Assembly (NCBI GenBank): GCA_963771705.1
Contig: CAVYUP010000006.1
Span: forward strand, 248,001 to 312,000
Length of the DNA stretch: 64,000 bases
DNA from: DATFVA01 sp963771705
GTDB taxonomy: Bacteria > Bacteroidota > Ignavibacteria > Ignavibacteriales > Ignavibacteriaceae
Reading direction: 5' to 3'
The position numbers and the translations under genes are program-made. Shown here one piece after another: positions 35,737-45,245 of this stretch (positions are counted from its first letter, which is position 1; each line of letters begins with the position of its first letter). Below the pieces are notes generated by a model that saw only the letters and a program-made list of their open reading frames with translations, was not told where the DNA came from and searched no databases.

Positions 35737-35884
35737 GCTTGTCTCCTTTTATTTCTTTTTCTACACTCTTTATTCTTTTATCGATATTGTTAAGGAAAAA
35801 GAATATTCCTGCCCATACAATCAGTACGATTATCATAACAATGTAAATAGCATTGTTATGCAGGAAATCATAAAGTCCGCTCAA
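35726..35884 (-). CDS. ccmD: CcmD-like small membrane protein (52 aa)
   Basis: Short gene starting with TTG at 35884 (GAGGAT site upstream inside the ccmC end) and ending TAA at 35726, inside the first codons of ccmE. The protein is (M)SGLYDFLHNNAIYIVMIIVL, then IVWAGIFFFLNNIDKRIKSV and a charged tail. One membrane helix followed by a basic-acidic helix is the CcmD plan; CcmD helps release holo-CcmE from the CcmABC complex. The ccmC stop is one base before this start, so translation is coupled on both sides. Confidence 0.8.
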   Translation of the reverse strand: MSGLYDFLHNNAIYIVMIIVLIVWAGIFFFLNNIDKRIKSVEKEIKGDKHEK

Positions 35885-35885
35885 T

Positions 35886-36599
35886 TTATCCTCTGATTTG
35901 TTGTTTATTTAAACTTTCTTTGTACATCAATGATTTATAGCCGAGTCTCCACATCCAGAAATATAATATTGTAAAGCCGATAAGCGAAAGATAAAAGATC
36001 AGCATCATATTAGCGTTCATCTTGAAATCAACCACCGGCCCGGAATTGGTATCATCTGCGGAACCGGGATGCAGACCTGCCATAATTCTCGGCATAATAA
36101 ATATAAAGAACGGAACCGTAACGAAAGCAATAATCGCATAAACGGCGGAAAGCGTTGCTCTCTTCTCTTCATTCTCTATAGAGGATCTAAGCGCGAACCA
36201 TGCTCCGTAAATTAACAGTAATGCAAATATACTTGATTGACGTGGATCCCAATTCCAAAAAGAACCCCAGGCAAATTTTGCCCATACAGCTCCGGTAACG
36301 GTAGCAAGAATGCAGAAAATAATTCCAAGCTGAGCGGCGGTATAAGATTTTATATCGTCGTTCATATCCCTATTCCGTAAGTATTTAAAACTGTAAATAG
36401 TTGACATCATAAAAGCGATTACAGTCAGCCAGGCTGTTGGGACGTGAAAAAATATGATTTTTGCATTTTCTTCAAGGCCCGGGATAAACGGAAATTGGTA
36501 CCAGTGAGTTGGATTCTCAACAATGGGAAATGCTATTCCCGCCACGGACACGAAAGCGAGAAGCAGAAACAGGAAACTTTTCCAGATAATTGATTTCAT
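35886..36599 (-). CDS. ccmC: Heme transporter/handling protein CcmC
   Basis: 237 residues with six helices. The WWD motif appears as WGSFWNWDPRQSSIFALLLI, flanked by heme-ligand His candidates in FHVPTAWL and AGLHPG. CcmC presents heme to CcmE with CcmA, B and D. The order ccmA-B-C-D-E-F matches system I operons. Start ATG at 36599 with the previous gene's stop 22 bases upstream. Confidence 0.93.
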   Translation of the reverse strand: MKSIIWKSFLFLLLAFVSVAGIAFPIVENPTHWYQFPFIPGLEENAKIIFFHVPTAWLTVIAFMMSTIYSFKYLRNRDMNDDIKSYTAAQLGIIFCILATVTGAVWAKFAWGSFWNWDPRQSSIFALLLIYGAWFALRSSIENEEKRATLSAVYAIIAFVTVPFFIFIMPRIMAGLHPGSADDTNSGPVVDFKMNANMMLIFYLSLIGFTILYFWMWRLGYKSLMYKESLNKQQIRG

Positions 36600-36621
36600 A
36601 GTTTATATTAAATTAAAATTA

Positions 36622-37287
36622 CTAATCTTTCCAGATAAAATCGAACAGCATATAAGATGCAGTTAACATAATAACGTCGTAACTGATTAAAATTGCGAGC
36701 TCAAATTTAGATTTTTCAAAACCTGTGCCATCGATAGAGAACAAAGTTAGTTGTACGGAAGTTAAAATTAAAGGTAATAATATAGGAAAAGAAAGGACAG
36801 GATAAAGTGTTCCTTTAGCCCCGGCTTTCGAAATTATAGCAGCAATTATAGTTGACGAGATTGCCAGCCCGATATTTCCCAGTACAAAAGCGCACAGGAA
36901 AAGGGCAAAATTCCTTATTACAAATGCCTCAAAAACCGCAGAATACAGTAAAGCAATCACTATATTCATACAGAAAACAAGCGCCAGATTGAAGATCAGC
37001 TTTCCGGTATAAACTGTAGAGGGTGAAGCTATTAATTGCAGTGTAAGGGAGGTGCCTCTTTCCTCCTCGGAAACAAATGCCCTTGCCAGTCCCGACATAG
37101 CAGTAAAAAATATAACCACCCAGAAAAGTCCAGCCGTCAGGTTCTCATTAATTCTTTCGTTTCCTATAGAGAACATAATGACGCTGATCGCAACTATTAT
37201 AAACATTGCAAGTGAGTTGATGGCATAACGCGTCCTGAGCTCAGAACGAAAATCTTTGAGGAATAATGAATACGACTTTGAGCTCAC
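36622..37287 (-). CDS. ccmB: ABC exporter subunit CcmB
   Basis: 221 residues, six hydrophobic helices, N-terminal LFLKDFRSELRTRYAINSLA, and the typical EEERGTSLTLQLIASPSTVY segment of CcmB/heme ABC exporter permeases. It pairs with CcmA as the ATP-driven part that releases holo-CcmE. It overlaps the ccmA stop by four bases (ATGA). Confidence 0.93.
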   Translation of the reverse strand: MSSKSYSLFLKDFRSELRTRYAINSLAMFIIVAISVIMFSIGNERINENLTAGLFWVVIFFTAMSGLARAFVSEEERGTSLTLQLIASPSTVYTGKLIFNLALVFCMNIVIALLYSAVFEAFVIRNFALFLCAFVLGNIGLAISSTIIAAIISKAGAKGTLYPVLSFPILLPLILTSVQLTLFSIDGTGFEKSKFELAILISYDVIMLTASYMLFDFIWKD

Positions 37288-37937
37288 TTTACATCCTGTA
37301 CTATTATATTTTTATAATCCTGTATAACAATCCTCTCGCTGCAAAGTTCCAGATCGGTTTTTTCATTTGATGCTATAAGCACTATGCTGTCCTGTCCTGC
37401 TTCGCGAACAATTTTATAAACAGATTCCTTTCCTTCATCATCCAGGTTCGACGTCGGTTCATCAAGTATAAGCAGCCGCGGCGAATGCATTAAAGCAAAA
37501 ATAAATTTCATTCTCTGCTTCATTCCGGAAGAATAGGTTTTCACCAGGTCATCCTTCCGATCGTATAACAAAAATACTTTAAGGAGATAGTCCACCCTCT
37601 CTTTATTAAAAGGAACGTCTCTTATGTCGGCGAATAACTCAAGATTTTCCAGTGCCGTAAATTCTTCATACAAAATCAGGTAGGGGGAAACAAAACCGAT
37701 ATAATTATGAAGTTTCTCGGGCGGAATCTCTTTACCTTCTGCTTTGTGTTTTACCTTCCCTTTCGAAGGCGAAATGATCCCCGCTATTATTTTAACCAGC
37801 GTGGATTTGCCAGAACCGTTGGGTCCTGAAATTCCATATACGCCGCTCTTATCAAAACCGAAACTCAGTCCCGAGAAGATCAGCCTTCTTCCGAATGTTT
37901 TACTTAACGACTCTGCCTGTACCGAAAAATTATTCAT
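37284..37937 (-). CDS. ccmA: Heme ABC exporter ATP-binding protein CcmA
   Basis: 217 residues from ATG at 37937 (MNNFSVQAESLSKTFG), which overlaps the last codons of the metalloprotease gene; a frame starting 33 bases further upstream is open but would add a hydrophobic stretch foreign to the family. Walker A GPNGSGKST, signature YSSGMKQRMKF, Walker B LLILDEPTSNLDD are complete. Provides energy for CcmC/E heme handover. First ccm gene, fused by overlap to an upstream unrelated run. Confidence 0.93.
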   Translation of the reverse strand: MNNFSVQAESLSKTFGRRLIFSGLSFGFDKSGVYGISGPNGSGKSTLVKIIAGIISPSKGKVKHKAEGKEIPPEKLHNYIGFVSPYLILYEEFTALENLELFADIRDVPFNKERVDYLLKVFLLYDRKDDLVKTYSSGMKQRMKFIFALMHSPRLLILDEPTSNLDDEGKESVYKIVREAGQDSIVLIASNEKTDLELCSERIVIQDYKNIIVQDVK

Positions 37938-39600
37938 TAAATATAACCAGCTTCCCGACCATTTTTTCATTGCCCGAACGGGTTACGAAAACATATACGC
38001 CCGAAGCAACCCGCTGATTCTTATCATTCAATCCGTTCCACTTCATAACTTTTTGCCCCGATAAATAATCATATGGTTTCCTAACAGAGTATACCAGTTC
38101 CATTGCCGGTGTATATACATTAAGACTTGCCTCAGCCGCTCCGCCGCTTTTCACAGGGAAATAAATGTAACTATTTATGCCGTACCTGAAAGGATTCGGA
38201 AAGGCATAATCAGAAAGTTCCAGGGGTATCTCGCCTTCCCTTATAAGGTAATTGTTGAAAAATTCGGATGATGTCCACTCCGAAGGATGATCCGTTGTAA
38301 GCTTTGAATAATATACACCTGTCAGCTGCTGGCTGCCGGGTTCATTATAGTCATATACATAATAAGTAAAGGGATAAAAGGTCAGCGTATTATCTATACC
38401 GTTTGCGATATCTGTGTTGGTTACTAGCACTGTCAGGGTATCTCCCTTAACCTGGTCAATGAAATCTACAAAGTTATTTGATGTGGGATGAGCATTCATA
38501 ATTACATTCACCGAGGGGGAGTGAAATTCTATTACAGAGGAAGGACGGATAAGAGGATAATTTGCGGCTTCCTCAAAATATTCCCCGGGTTGGTTCCTGT
38601 ACCCTGTAAAAAACGTCCATATTCCGAATTTATTAAGCTCGCTGCCGAAATTCGTACCCTGTTCAAAAAGTGAGGAATTGATTGCGTTTAACGCTCTCAT
38701 CGACGGCATCTTTTCCCACTGTGTTTTAAAGATACCAAACCCGAACCTGTCTTTCAGATAAATATTCCATATAGCAAGGTTATAGCCGTTGTTCTCCGAA
38801 AAAGCCCGCTCTGTATTCCTGAAATAATCACTCATATAACCGTAATAATCGTTAACTGAGTCGAACACAAACTCCTCCATTGAGGTTGAAGTCAGTTCAT
38901 AAAAGAAAAGATCAGCATCTCTGTATATATAATTTCCCACCTGGATTGAATGATGAAATTCATGAGCAGCCGTCACTCTGGCAGCATCTATTCCATGGGT
39001 ATAAAATCCTGAACCGAATTTATAATCTACCCTGATAAAAGAAGTGAATCTATCATCCTGCCCAATCCGGGTTTCAAAGATAGTTTCTCCGTAGAAGTTG
39101 CCCATAGGTACTATATATACATCATACCTGCTGTCGCCTCCTGCACTGTCGGGAGATACTCCGGGCTGGGTATCCTCGGGAGGAGGAGGAAAGCCGAGAT
39201 AATTAACTTCGAACTTATATGAGGAATCAAGCGCCATCGCAAATTCATTTAAATCATATTGAGGGGTGAAAGAGCCTGTCGAATAATAATGGATACGGAA
39301 AAATCCTGACGGAGAAACTATGCTTGCATCTGTTGCGGGCCGTTCGCTTAGAACCTTCAGCAGTCTCTTCTGCGATTCAGTAAAGTCATTGAAATGAATA
39401 AATACTTCCGCCGAAGTACCGAATCCGCATTTAATCCGGGTGGTATCCCCGCTTACGTTTTCGGGACTTTCCAGATTATTATAACTATGATCAGTTACAT
39501 AATAATTAAAAAGGGAATCGAGCCTGTTCCTGTTCCACTCCTGGGAGAACCCGGAAACATACAAAGTTAAGATCAGAAATAAGAGAAGCTTTTTACTCAT
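37930..39600 (-). CDS. Secreted zinc metalloprotease, MXAN_6640-like, with sorting-type C-terminus
   Basis: 556 residues. Signal peptide (MSKKLLLFLILTLYVSGFSQ); N-terminal region with FHYYSTG-type motifs; catalytic segment TAAHEFHHSIQVGNYIYRDA (HExxH) followed by TSTSMEEFVFDSVNDYYGYM with the downstream acidic zinc ligand candidate, as in the MXAN_6640 family of putative metalloproteases. The end (YAFPNPFRYGINSYIYFPV ... VGKLVIFNE) is a FlgD/T9SS-like sorting domain. Starts in ATGA overlap with the FG-GAP gene and its stop overlaps ccmA, so all are translated from one message. Confidence 0.82.
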   Translation of the reverse strand: MSKKLLLFLILTLYVSGFSQEWNRNRLDSLFNYYVTDHSYNNLESPENVSGDTTRIKCGFGTSAEVFIHFNDFTESQKRLLKVLSERPATDASIVSPSGFFRIHYYSTGSFTPQYDLNEFAMALDSSYKFEVNYLGFPPPPEDTQPGVSPDSAGGDSRYDVYIVPMGNFYGETIFETRIGQDDRFTSFIRVDYKFGSGFYTHGIDAARVTAAHEFHHSIQVGNYIYRDADLFFYELTSTSMEEFVFDSVNDYYGYMSDYFRNTERAFSENNGYNLAIWNIYLKDRFGFGIFKTQWEKMPSMRALNAINSSLFEQGTNFGSELNKFGIWTFFTGYRNQPGEYFEEAANYPLIRPSSVIEFHSPSVNVIMNAHPTSNNFVDFIDQVKGDTLTVLVTNTDIANGIDNTLTFYPFTYYVYDYNEPGSQQLTGVYYSKLTTDHPSEWTSSEFFNNYLIREGEIPLELSDYAFPNPFRYGINSYIYFPVKSGGAAEASLNVYTPAMELVYSVRKPYDYLSGQKVMKWNGLNDKNQRVASGVYVFVTRSGNEKMVGKLVIFNE

Positions 39601-41747
39601 TTAAGCTCTCTGATCGTAATACAGTTTTCGTTTTCGTCAATGTAAACAATATGATAGTTCCGGGAATTCATATTTTTAATAAAAAAAGATCTTGCATCTA
39701 TATTTTCCATTAATAGACTGCGCGTAATAGTCTGGTTCCCGTCAGATAATCCAATGGATTTGATATTCTTCTGAACGGGATTGTAATAGCAGACTTTCTG
39801 CCGGCCGTTAAATCTAAGAGTTCCAAAAAATAATTGATTTTTATCTTTTATCCTAAGACCGGGAGCCAGGCTGTTTTTTCCTGAGACTGTGAAGGCATCA
39901 GGACCGAGGAAAAAGATCAAATCGTTTTTATCTTTTGTGCTTAAAAATCCAAACAAGGCGGAATTTTCTCTGTTCAGAAAATTACCCGCGTAAAGCAGGA
40001 CGCCGTATCCGCTCTTGATCTTTGTTTCAAACTCGGTGTTTTTACTGTTTGCTTCCAGCAGTCTCTCCCCTATTATCAAATTCGAATCTTCAACGGCATA
40101 AAAAACCTCCGGTCTGTTGTAAACAGAAAGAGCTGCGTCAGATATATTCTTCCTTATGCCGGCATATGTATAATACTGATACTGTCCCTGGTCATTCACA
40201 AAAGTTGTTACACCCAGGCTGCTGTCCTTTATAAAAGCAGAGTAAAGCCTCCCGGTGCTTTCATTAATCTTTAGATCTCTGATCTTCCCCGGAGAGTAAA
40301 GTGAACTTCTTTTAAATTTGTTCTTTTTAAGATCTACGGTGATAACTTCTATTAATTTCTTATCTCTGGTAAAACAATAAAATGTTTTCTGTTCCGGAAG
40401 TTTGTTGTTAACTATTACTGAGTTCTCATTTTCAAACAATGGTATCGGGAACCAGGTTTCGGGTATGCCGGAACTGTTTCTTGTTATCAGGTTAAGTGTC
40501 TTATTATAAGCATCGATAAAACAAATATCATTAATACTATTGTTCTCCCTGTCATAGAAAGTAACTGCTTCAGGGTGTGCCCCGGCCACAAAACTTACTT
40601 CCTCAGAGATTGAGGCAAGGTTGGAAATCAGATAATATGTCCCCTCATCGTTCAGTACAATAAGTCCGTTGATGAACTTGCTGTAATATGGTATAATATC
40701 AGAAAGAGAATTCTTTTTGAGGTATAAAATTTCAGGATAAAACTTCCTGGTATCCTTCCCGAAAATAAGTGAGAGCGTTCCTTCTGTCTTGTTGATATAA
40801 GCAACGTCTATCAGCCCATCCCTGTTGAAATCACCGGTAATTATTTTGTCTATCCCGTATTTTGTATCGATCTCAAGTGTATCGTCATAGGATGAAGTAA
40901 AATCACCGTAATATATAATTATTGATTTTTCTTCCGTGAAAACCAGGTCGGTGTATGAATCAAGATCAAGATCGGCCGGCTGAAGCGAGGTTACCGGACT
41001 GTTGAAAGGTATCTCCCTGATTTTATTAAAATTGCCTTTACTATTGTTATAGTAAAACTGCAGCTTATTGGAGAACATTTCAAATCCCGCGATATCCGGA
41101 AAACCATCATTGTTGAGATCCGCAAATACCGCCTCTGCATAACTGGTTTTATCAACTATCTTTTTCTCGCGGAGTTTCGCTTCATTGTAAATGAGGGAAA
41201 GTCCGTTGAACGTACTCCCTGAAACAAGTACCTCCGGTACTCCGTCGCCGTTTACATCAGCGGTGCTAAGGTTTTCAGGGTAGGTGTTGAAGCTTATTTC
41301 TGCTTCCTCATCCGGATAACCTTCAGTGTTAAATTTGAGGACGCCCGCCGAGCTCTTCTTGCGGGAAATAAAGGCGTAACCGGATACCTTGTTGTTTTTA
41401 TCACGCAGGTATTGAACAGCCGATATTTCCCTGGGTATCACGTAACTATGAGATGATCCGAAAGTACCGTTCTGACTTCCGTCTATTGAGGTCACCGTTC
41501 GGTTGGAAGGATTAAAAAAAAGAAGATCCGTGTAAGAATCTTCATTATAATTGAGTGAGAATAATTTCTGATAGCCTGAGTCGACTTTAAAATCCTGATA
41601 CCTGCAGAAACCATTGACCGGTACCTGCGGATGGATATTATATGAGAGCAGGAACCAACAAAACAGGAGGCTAACTACTTTTCCTTTTACGGGACTGAAG
41701 TCTGTTCTCCCTTCTTTTAAGTGCTTCTTCAAATCTTCTTTTTTCAT
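39597..41747 (-). CDS. FG-GAP/VCBS repeat secreted protein
   Basis: About 716 residues from ATG at 41747; an ATG at 41771 is also in frame. Either start lies inside the end of the thioesterase gene (77-101 bases of overlap), leaving an unusually long charged n-region before the signal sequence (VVSLLFCWFLLSYNIHPQ). No ATG, GTG or TTG closer to it fits. Beta-propeller-type repeats show Ca-binding D-x-D/N-x-D-G: ADVNGDGVPEVLV, ADLNNDGFPDIAG, GDFNRDGLIDVAY. Predicted surface protein of unknown role. The next gene starts within its stop (ATGA). Confidence 0.8.
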   Translation of the reverse strand: MKKEDLKKHLKEGRTDFSPVKGKVVSLLFCWFLLSYNIHPQVPVNGFCRYQDFKVDSGYQKLFSLNYNEDSYTDLLFFNPSNRTVTSIDGSQNGTFGSSHSYVIPREISAVQYLRDKNNKVSGYAFISRKKSSAGVLKFNTEGYPDEEAEISFNTYPENLSTADVNGDGVPEVLVSGSTFNGLSLIYNEAKLREKKIVDKTSYAEAVFADLNNDGFPDIAGFEMFSNKLQFYYNNSKGNFNKIREIPFNSPVTSLQPADLDLDSYTDLVFTEEKSIIIYYGDFTSSYDDTLEIDTKYGIDKIITGDFNRDGLIDVAYINKTEGTLSLIFGKDTRKFYPEILYLKKNSLSDIIPYYSKFINGLIVLNDEGTYYLISNLASISEEVSFVAGAHPEAVTFYDRENNSINDICFIDAYNKTLNLITRNSSGIPETWFPIPLFENENSVIVNNKLPEQKTFYCFTRDKKLIEVITVDLKKNKFKRSSLYSPGKIRDLKINESTGRLYSAFIKDSSLGVTTFVNDQGQYQYYTYAGIRKNISDAALSVYNRPEVFYAVEDSNLIIGERLLEANSKNTEFETKIKSGYGVLLYAGNFLNRENSALFGFLSTKDKNDLIFFLGPDAFTVSGKNSLAPGLRIKDKNQLFFGTLRFNGRQKVCYYNPVQKNIKSIGLSDGNQTITRSLLMENIDARSFFIKNMNSRNYHIVYIDENENCITIRELK

Positions 41748-42147
41748 CTTCCGATTCAGGAATAATCTCATTTGTCTTCACTGGCTTTCCATTCTGATCC
41801 ACGCTCACGAAGGTTAAATATGCGGAATTTGTATGAACCCTGGTCCCCTCTCTAAATGATTCAGCAAATACTTTAACTCCGACCTCCATAGAGGTATTGA
41901 AGGCATGGTTAACGGAAGCATACAGACTAACAGCCTGACCAAGATCAATAGGATGATGAAAATCGATGCGGTCAACAGAAGCGGTTACACAAACAAAATT
42001 CGAATGTTTGGCTGCGCATAATGCTGCGCAGATATCGATCCAGTGCATCAACTGTCCGCCGAGGAGCTTTCCAAGCTGGTTTGTATGATGCGGAAGCACC
42101 AGCTCGGTCATTATCATTTTACTATCGCTAACTTTTTTGGCAGCCAT
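41671..42147 (-). CDS. Acyl-CoA thioesterase (hotdog fold, YciA/BACH type)
   Basis: 158 residues. A single hotdog domain with ELVLPHHTNQLGKLLGGQLM, HWIDICAALCAAKHSN and the catalytic-type SVDRIDFHHPIDLGQ, followed by a charged tail (EEALKRRENRLQSRKRKSS). Hydrolyses acyl-CoA to free acid and CoA in the cytosol; chain preference is not readable. The ATG directly abuts the bamD stop and its 3' end overlaps the FG-GAP gene. Confidence 0.9.
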   Translation of the reverse strand: MAAKKVSDSKMIMTELVLPHHTNQLGKLLGGQLMHWIDICAALCAAKHSNFVCVTASVDRIDFHHPIDLGQAVSLYASVNHAFNTSMEVGVKVFAESFREGTRVHTNSAYLTFVSVDQNGKPVKTNEIIPESEDEKRRFEEALKRRENRLQSRKRKSS

Positions 42148-42909
42148 TTACCTGGAGGATGATAATTGATTTTCAAGTTTCGACCGGAGATTCTGTAATT
42201 CCCCAACTCTCTTGTTGTCCGGATACTTACCGATAAATTTCGCTATCTCGTCTATAGCATCGTTATTCATGTTCCTTTCAACAAGTACTTTAATCTTGTT
42301 ATACATTGCCATCGGAGCGTAGGGAGTATCGTGATAATTATCTATAACTTCATCATAATATATTATAGCCGCTTTCTTGTAATCGAGTTTTTCATATATC
42401 CCGGCAATTGAATAAGTCTTTTCAGCCAGTTTATTATTCAGTTCGGCTATCTTTTTTTCCGCATCAGGCACTTTTTCATTTGTAGGGAAAAAATCTATGA
42501 AGGCCTGCAACTCCTGTATAGCTTTCTTTGTGTATTTCTGATCGAGGTTAAAATTCGGCGAAAGTTCATAATAACAATTTGCCAGCTGATACTGGGCTTC
42601 TGGTACAAATTCACTTGCAGGCATATTTTTAATCAGCTTGCTGAATTCAAAAGCTGCCATTATATATTCTTTTCTTGCAAAACGTGATTTGGCGAGATAA
42701 AATTGCGCGTCATCGGAAATTGAACTTCCGGGGTACTGCAGCAGAATAGCCTGCAGCTCATTTATAGCTTCAAGATAATCTTCATCGTTGTAAAGACTGA
42801 CGGCGTATGAAAGGCGGTTTTCGCCGGTCATATTAGTGGTGTCTACGCTTGATGAACACCCTTCAAATACAAGAAGAAATAATAGAGGAATAAAAAATAT
42901 ATATTTCAT
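42148..42909 (-). CDS. bamD: Outer membrane assembly lipoprotein BamD
   Basis: 253 residues. Lipobox VFEGC with Cys18, then five TPR-like helical hairpins (LSYAVSLYNDEDYLEAINEL, FSKLIKNMPASEFVPEAQYQ, AIQELQAFIDFFPTNEKVPD). Spacing and length match BamD, which works with BamA to insert beta barrels into the outer membrane. It begins the run of tightly packed genes leading through thioesterase and secreted proteins into ccmABCDEF. That linkage to cytochrome c maturation has no obvious functional logic. Confidence 0.9.
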   Translation of the reverse strand: MKYIFFIPLLFLLVFEGCSSSVDTTNMTGENRLSYAVSLYNDEDYLEAINELQAILLQYPGSSISDDAQFYLAKSRFARKEYIMAAFEFSKLIKNMPASEFVPEAQYQLANCYYELSPNFNLDQKYTKKAIQELQAFIDFFPTNEKVPDAEKKIAELNNKLAEKTYSIAGIYEKLDYKKAAIIYYDEVIDNYHDTPYAPMAMYNKIKVLVERNMNNDAIDEIAKFIGKYPDNKRVGELQNLRSKLENQLSSSR

Positions 42910-42980
42910 AAACAGAGGTTTTGTAATAATTTAATTGAGAAAAATAACCAATTTCCCACAGTAGTCAAAGGTATTTATTG

Positions 42981-43586
42981 CTACTTACTCCTTATTGTGA
43001 AGAAAAGGATTACAGCAAGGGCCGCTGTGCCCACCGCTATCACAGGTTCAAGAATCCCGGAGAAAAAAGGCTCGGAGGGTAGTCTTCCGTGAGTAAAAGG
43101 ATATGCCGGATTTTCGTATGAATTAACACTATCTACAGCAATGGTATCCTGGAACGAAAAATTAAAATTATGGGTGGTTATTATTCTTCCTGATAAATTG
43201 CTGCTGCCCGACAACGTTAGTTTACGGGGAACAAGATAATCTCCTAAAAAACCGTCCCTGAAAATATCACCGTACGAAGCTGAAGCATCCCGGATTATAT
43301 ACTGAAGTTTAAATGAAGTATCCCCGGTTACAAGTTTGTATCCGCGTTCCGATAGGTAGGAGATAATCTGCGAGTTAAAAACGGCGTATGTCCCCTCTTC
43401 AAGATCCAGGCTCATAGTCTTTACAGTGTCAGGTATCAATGGCGTCAATTCAACAAGTGAAGAATCCACAAGCTGGTTGAAAATCTGCAGGCTGCTTCTT
43501 CCCTGTGCTCTGCAGGTTATAACTGACAGGAGAATTATTCCAGTCAGCATTTTTAACAGACCGGGGGTCAGGTTTCTTTCAGGCAA
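42981..43586 (-). CDS. Hypothetical envelope protein with C-terminal membrane anchor
   Basis: 201 residues from a TTG at 43586; ATG at 43550 (MLTGIILLSVITCRAQG) is as likely. A signal-like hydrophobic N-terminus, a beta-rich domain (about 30-165) with LSGSSNLSGRIITTHNFNFS, and a C-terminal helix (EPVIAVGTAALAVILFFTIR) followed by SK point to a single-pass anchor. No known family. 71 bases upstream of bamD, so it could share its transcript. Confidence 0.65.
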   Translation of the reverse strand: MPERNLTPGLLKMLTGIILLSVITCRAQGRSSLQIFNQLVDSSLVELTPLIPDTVKTMSLDLEEGTYAVFNSQIISYLSERGYKLVTGDTSFKLQYIIRDASASYGDIFRDGFLGDYLVPRKLTLSGSSNLSGRIITTHNFNFSFQDTIAVDSVNSYENPAYPFTHGRLPSEPFFSGILEPVIAVGTAALAVILFFTIRSK

Positions 43587-43662
43587 TAGATCTCATCTTT
43601 TTTACTTAAAACTCAGGTGGTAATTTAGGCAATTCTCCTGTCTATCTTCAAGAAATATTATA

Positions 43663-44508
43663 TTATATCTTCTCCGCCGCCAGTTTCTCAAGACGTTTAA
43701 TCCTTTCCTCAATTGGGGGATGAGTTGAGAATAACTTCATAACACCGCCTCCATGGAGAGGATTAATAATAAACATATGAGCTGTGGCAGGATTTGAATT
43801 ATTCAGAGCTTTAACTTCATTCCCTGCCGATATTTTGCGAAGGGCAGAAGCCAGTCCCAGCGGGTTGCCTGAAATTTCTGCTCCGCCTGCATCAGCGTCA
43901 AATTCACGCGATCTTGATACAGCCAACTGCAGAAGTGTTGCGGCTATCGGGGCCAGGATTAATAAGAGAAGCCCGGATATTCCACCGTCATCATCATCCC
44001 TGCCTCTGCCGAACATCAGAGCCCAGCCTGCCATCTGCGCTACAAAGGTTATTGTACCGACCAGTGTGGCCGCAATTGTACCAGTCAGCATATCCCTGTG
44101 CTTTACATGAGCAAGTTCGTGGGATATTACGCCGGCTAGTTCTTCGTTGTTTAAGCCTTTCAGGATCCCTGTGGTAGCCGCGACTGCTGCATGTTCAGGA
44201 CTCCTTCCGGTGGCAAACGCATTGGGAGTGGGATCATTAATTATATAGACTTTCGGCATTGGAAGATTAGCACTTGAGGCAAGCTGCTCTACAAGTGCAT
44301 AAAATTTCGGGGCAGTTTCCGCAGATACCTGTTTTGCCCTGTACATCGAAAGCACAACTTTATCCGAAAACCAGTATGAGCCGAAGTTCATCATTAGAGC
44401 AAATATAAATGCGATCGTCATTCCTGTGGACCCGCCCAGGAAATAACCGACCAGCAGAAATAAGATCATCATAACTGTCATCAGAAAGACAGTCTTAAGG
44501 GTATTCAT
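43663..44508 (-). CDS. htpX: Membrane zinc protease HtpX
   Basis: 281 residues with two N-terminal helices, zinc motif HELAH at 130-134 (SHELAHVKHRDM), further helices, and the distal SREFDADAGGAEISGNP segment holding the third zinc ligand. Ends with the family's THPPIEERIKRLEKLA. HtpX is an M48 protease in inner membrane quality control and is usually induced by membrane stress. Monocistronic. Confidence 0.95.
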   Translation of the reverse strand: MNTLKTVFLMTVMMILFLLVGYFLGGSTGMTIAFIFALMMNFGSYWFSDKVVLSMYRAKQVSAETAPKFYALVEQLASSANLPMPKVYIINDPTPNAFATGRSPEHAAVAATTGILKGLNNEELAGVISHELAHVKHRDMLTGTIAATLVGTITFVAQMAGWALMFGRGRDDDDGGISGLLLLILAPIAATLLQLAVSRSREFDADAGGAEISGNPLGLASALRKISAGNEVKALNNSNPATAHMFIINPLHGGGVMKLFSTHPPIEERIKRLEKLAAEKI

Positions 44509-44630
44509 TTTTTCTCCGGAAATTTTAGTTCAAAATTACTTAATGAGCATAGTTATATCAAGTAAATGAACCTGCCCTAAAATCAGGACAGGCTCTGATA
44601 TTAAACAATTTATATCTGTTAAAGGTTTCC

Positions 44631-45245
44631 TTAAGGGGTGAGGGTATGACCGCATTTCGAACAGAAAATGCTCCCGGCTTCATTCATAGCCCCGCAGCTG
44701 GGACAATAAAAGGTGTTTGCTGAAGGCAGGTCGTTAACAGATGTAATCGCTGCCGTCCGGTTCTCCGATATTACCTGGTAAAGGTTGATCGCAAAAGCAA
44801 TAATAAATAATATAAGCGCCAGGTAATACCCCCATTCGTATGTTACCTGGATGATCTGGAAATTGAAGTCTCCCGTTACTTCTCCGCTGATGCTCGATCT
44901 TAAAAAAAGGAGCATAAGTCCCCCCAGCGCACCCGCAATCAATGAAAGCATTCGTGAATAGCGCGGAATAAGTGAAACAACTATACCAATTATTGCGAAA
45001 ATGAACGCCGCTATGGCCATTGGCTCGGAGCTGACGTCTCTCTGGTCCTCAAGACCAGGATCTTTCTGCCTGGAATCAAATTTTTGCATCTCAAATTTCT
45101 CTATCTTTGTGCCGGTTACTAATTCCATTCCTGTAACATCGGCTATTTTTTGTCCCTGACAGGTAAAGCTGACGAATGGAAGAAAAAAGCAGAGAGCAGC
45201 TAAAAGGAATATGGACGGAGAAACGAATTTACCTGACTCCTTCAT
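44631..45245 (-). CDS. Membrane protein with C-terminal zinc ribbon
   Basis: 204 residues: four hydrophobic helices (about 10-25, 75-92, 97-113, 138-158) with an extracytoplasmic loop rich in charged residues between the first two, and a C-terminal zinc ribbon FYCPSCGAMNEAGSIFCSKC (CxxC...CxxC). Such zinc-ribbon membrane proteins are of unknown function. The start ATG at 45245 has AGGAT close upstream. No linked partner. Confidence 0.75.
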   Translation of the reverse strand: MKESGKFVSPSIFLLAALCFFLPFVSFTCQGQKIADVTGMELVTGTKIEKFEMQKFDSRQKDPGLEDQRDVSSEPMAIAAFIFAIIGIVVSLIPRYSRMLSLIAGALGGLMLLFLRSSISGEVTGDFNFQIIQVTYEWGYYLALILFIIAFAINLYQVISENRTAAITSVNDLPSANTFYCPSCGAMNEAGSIFCSKCGHTLTP

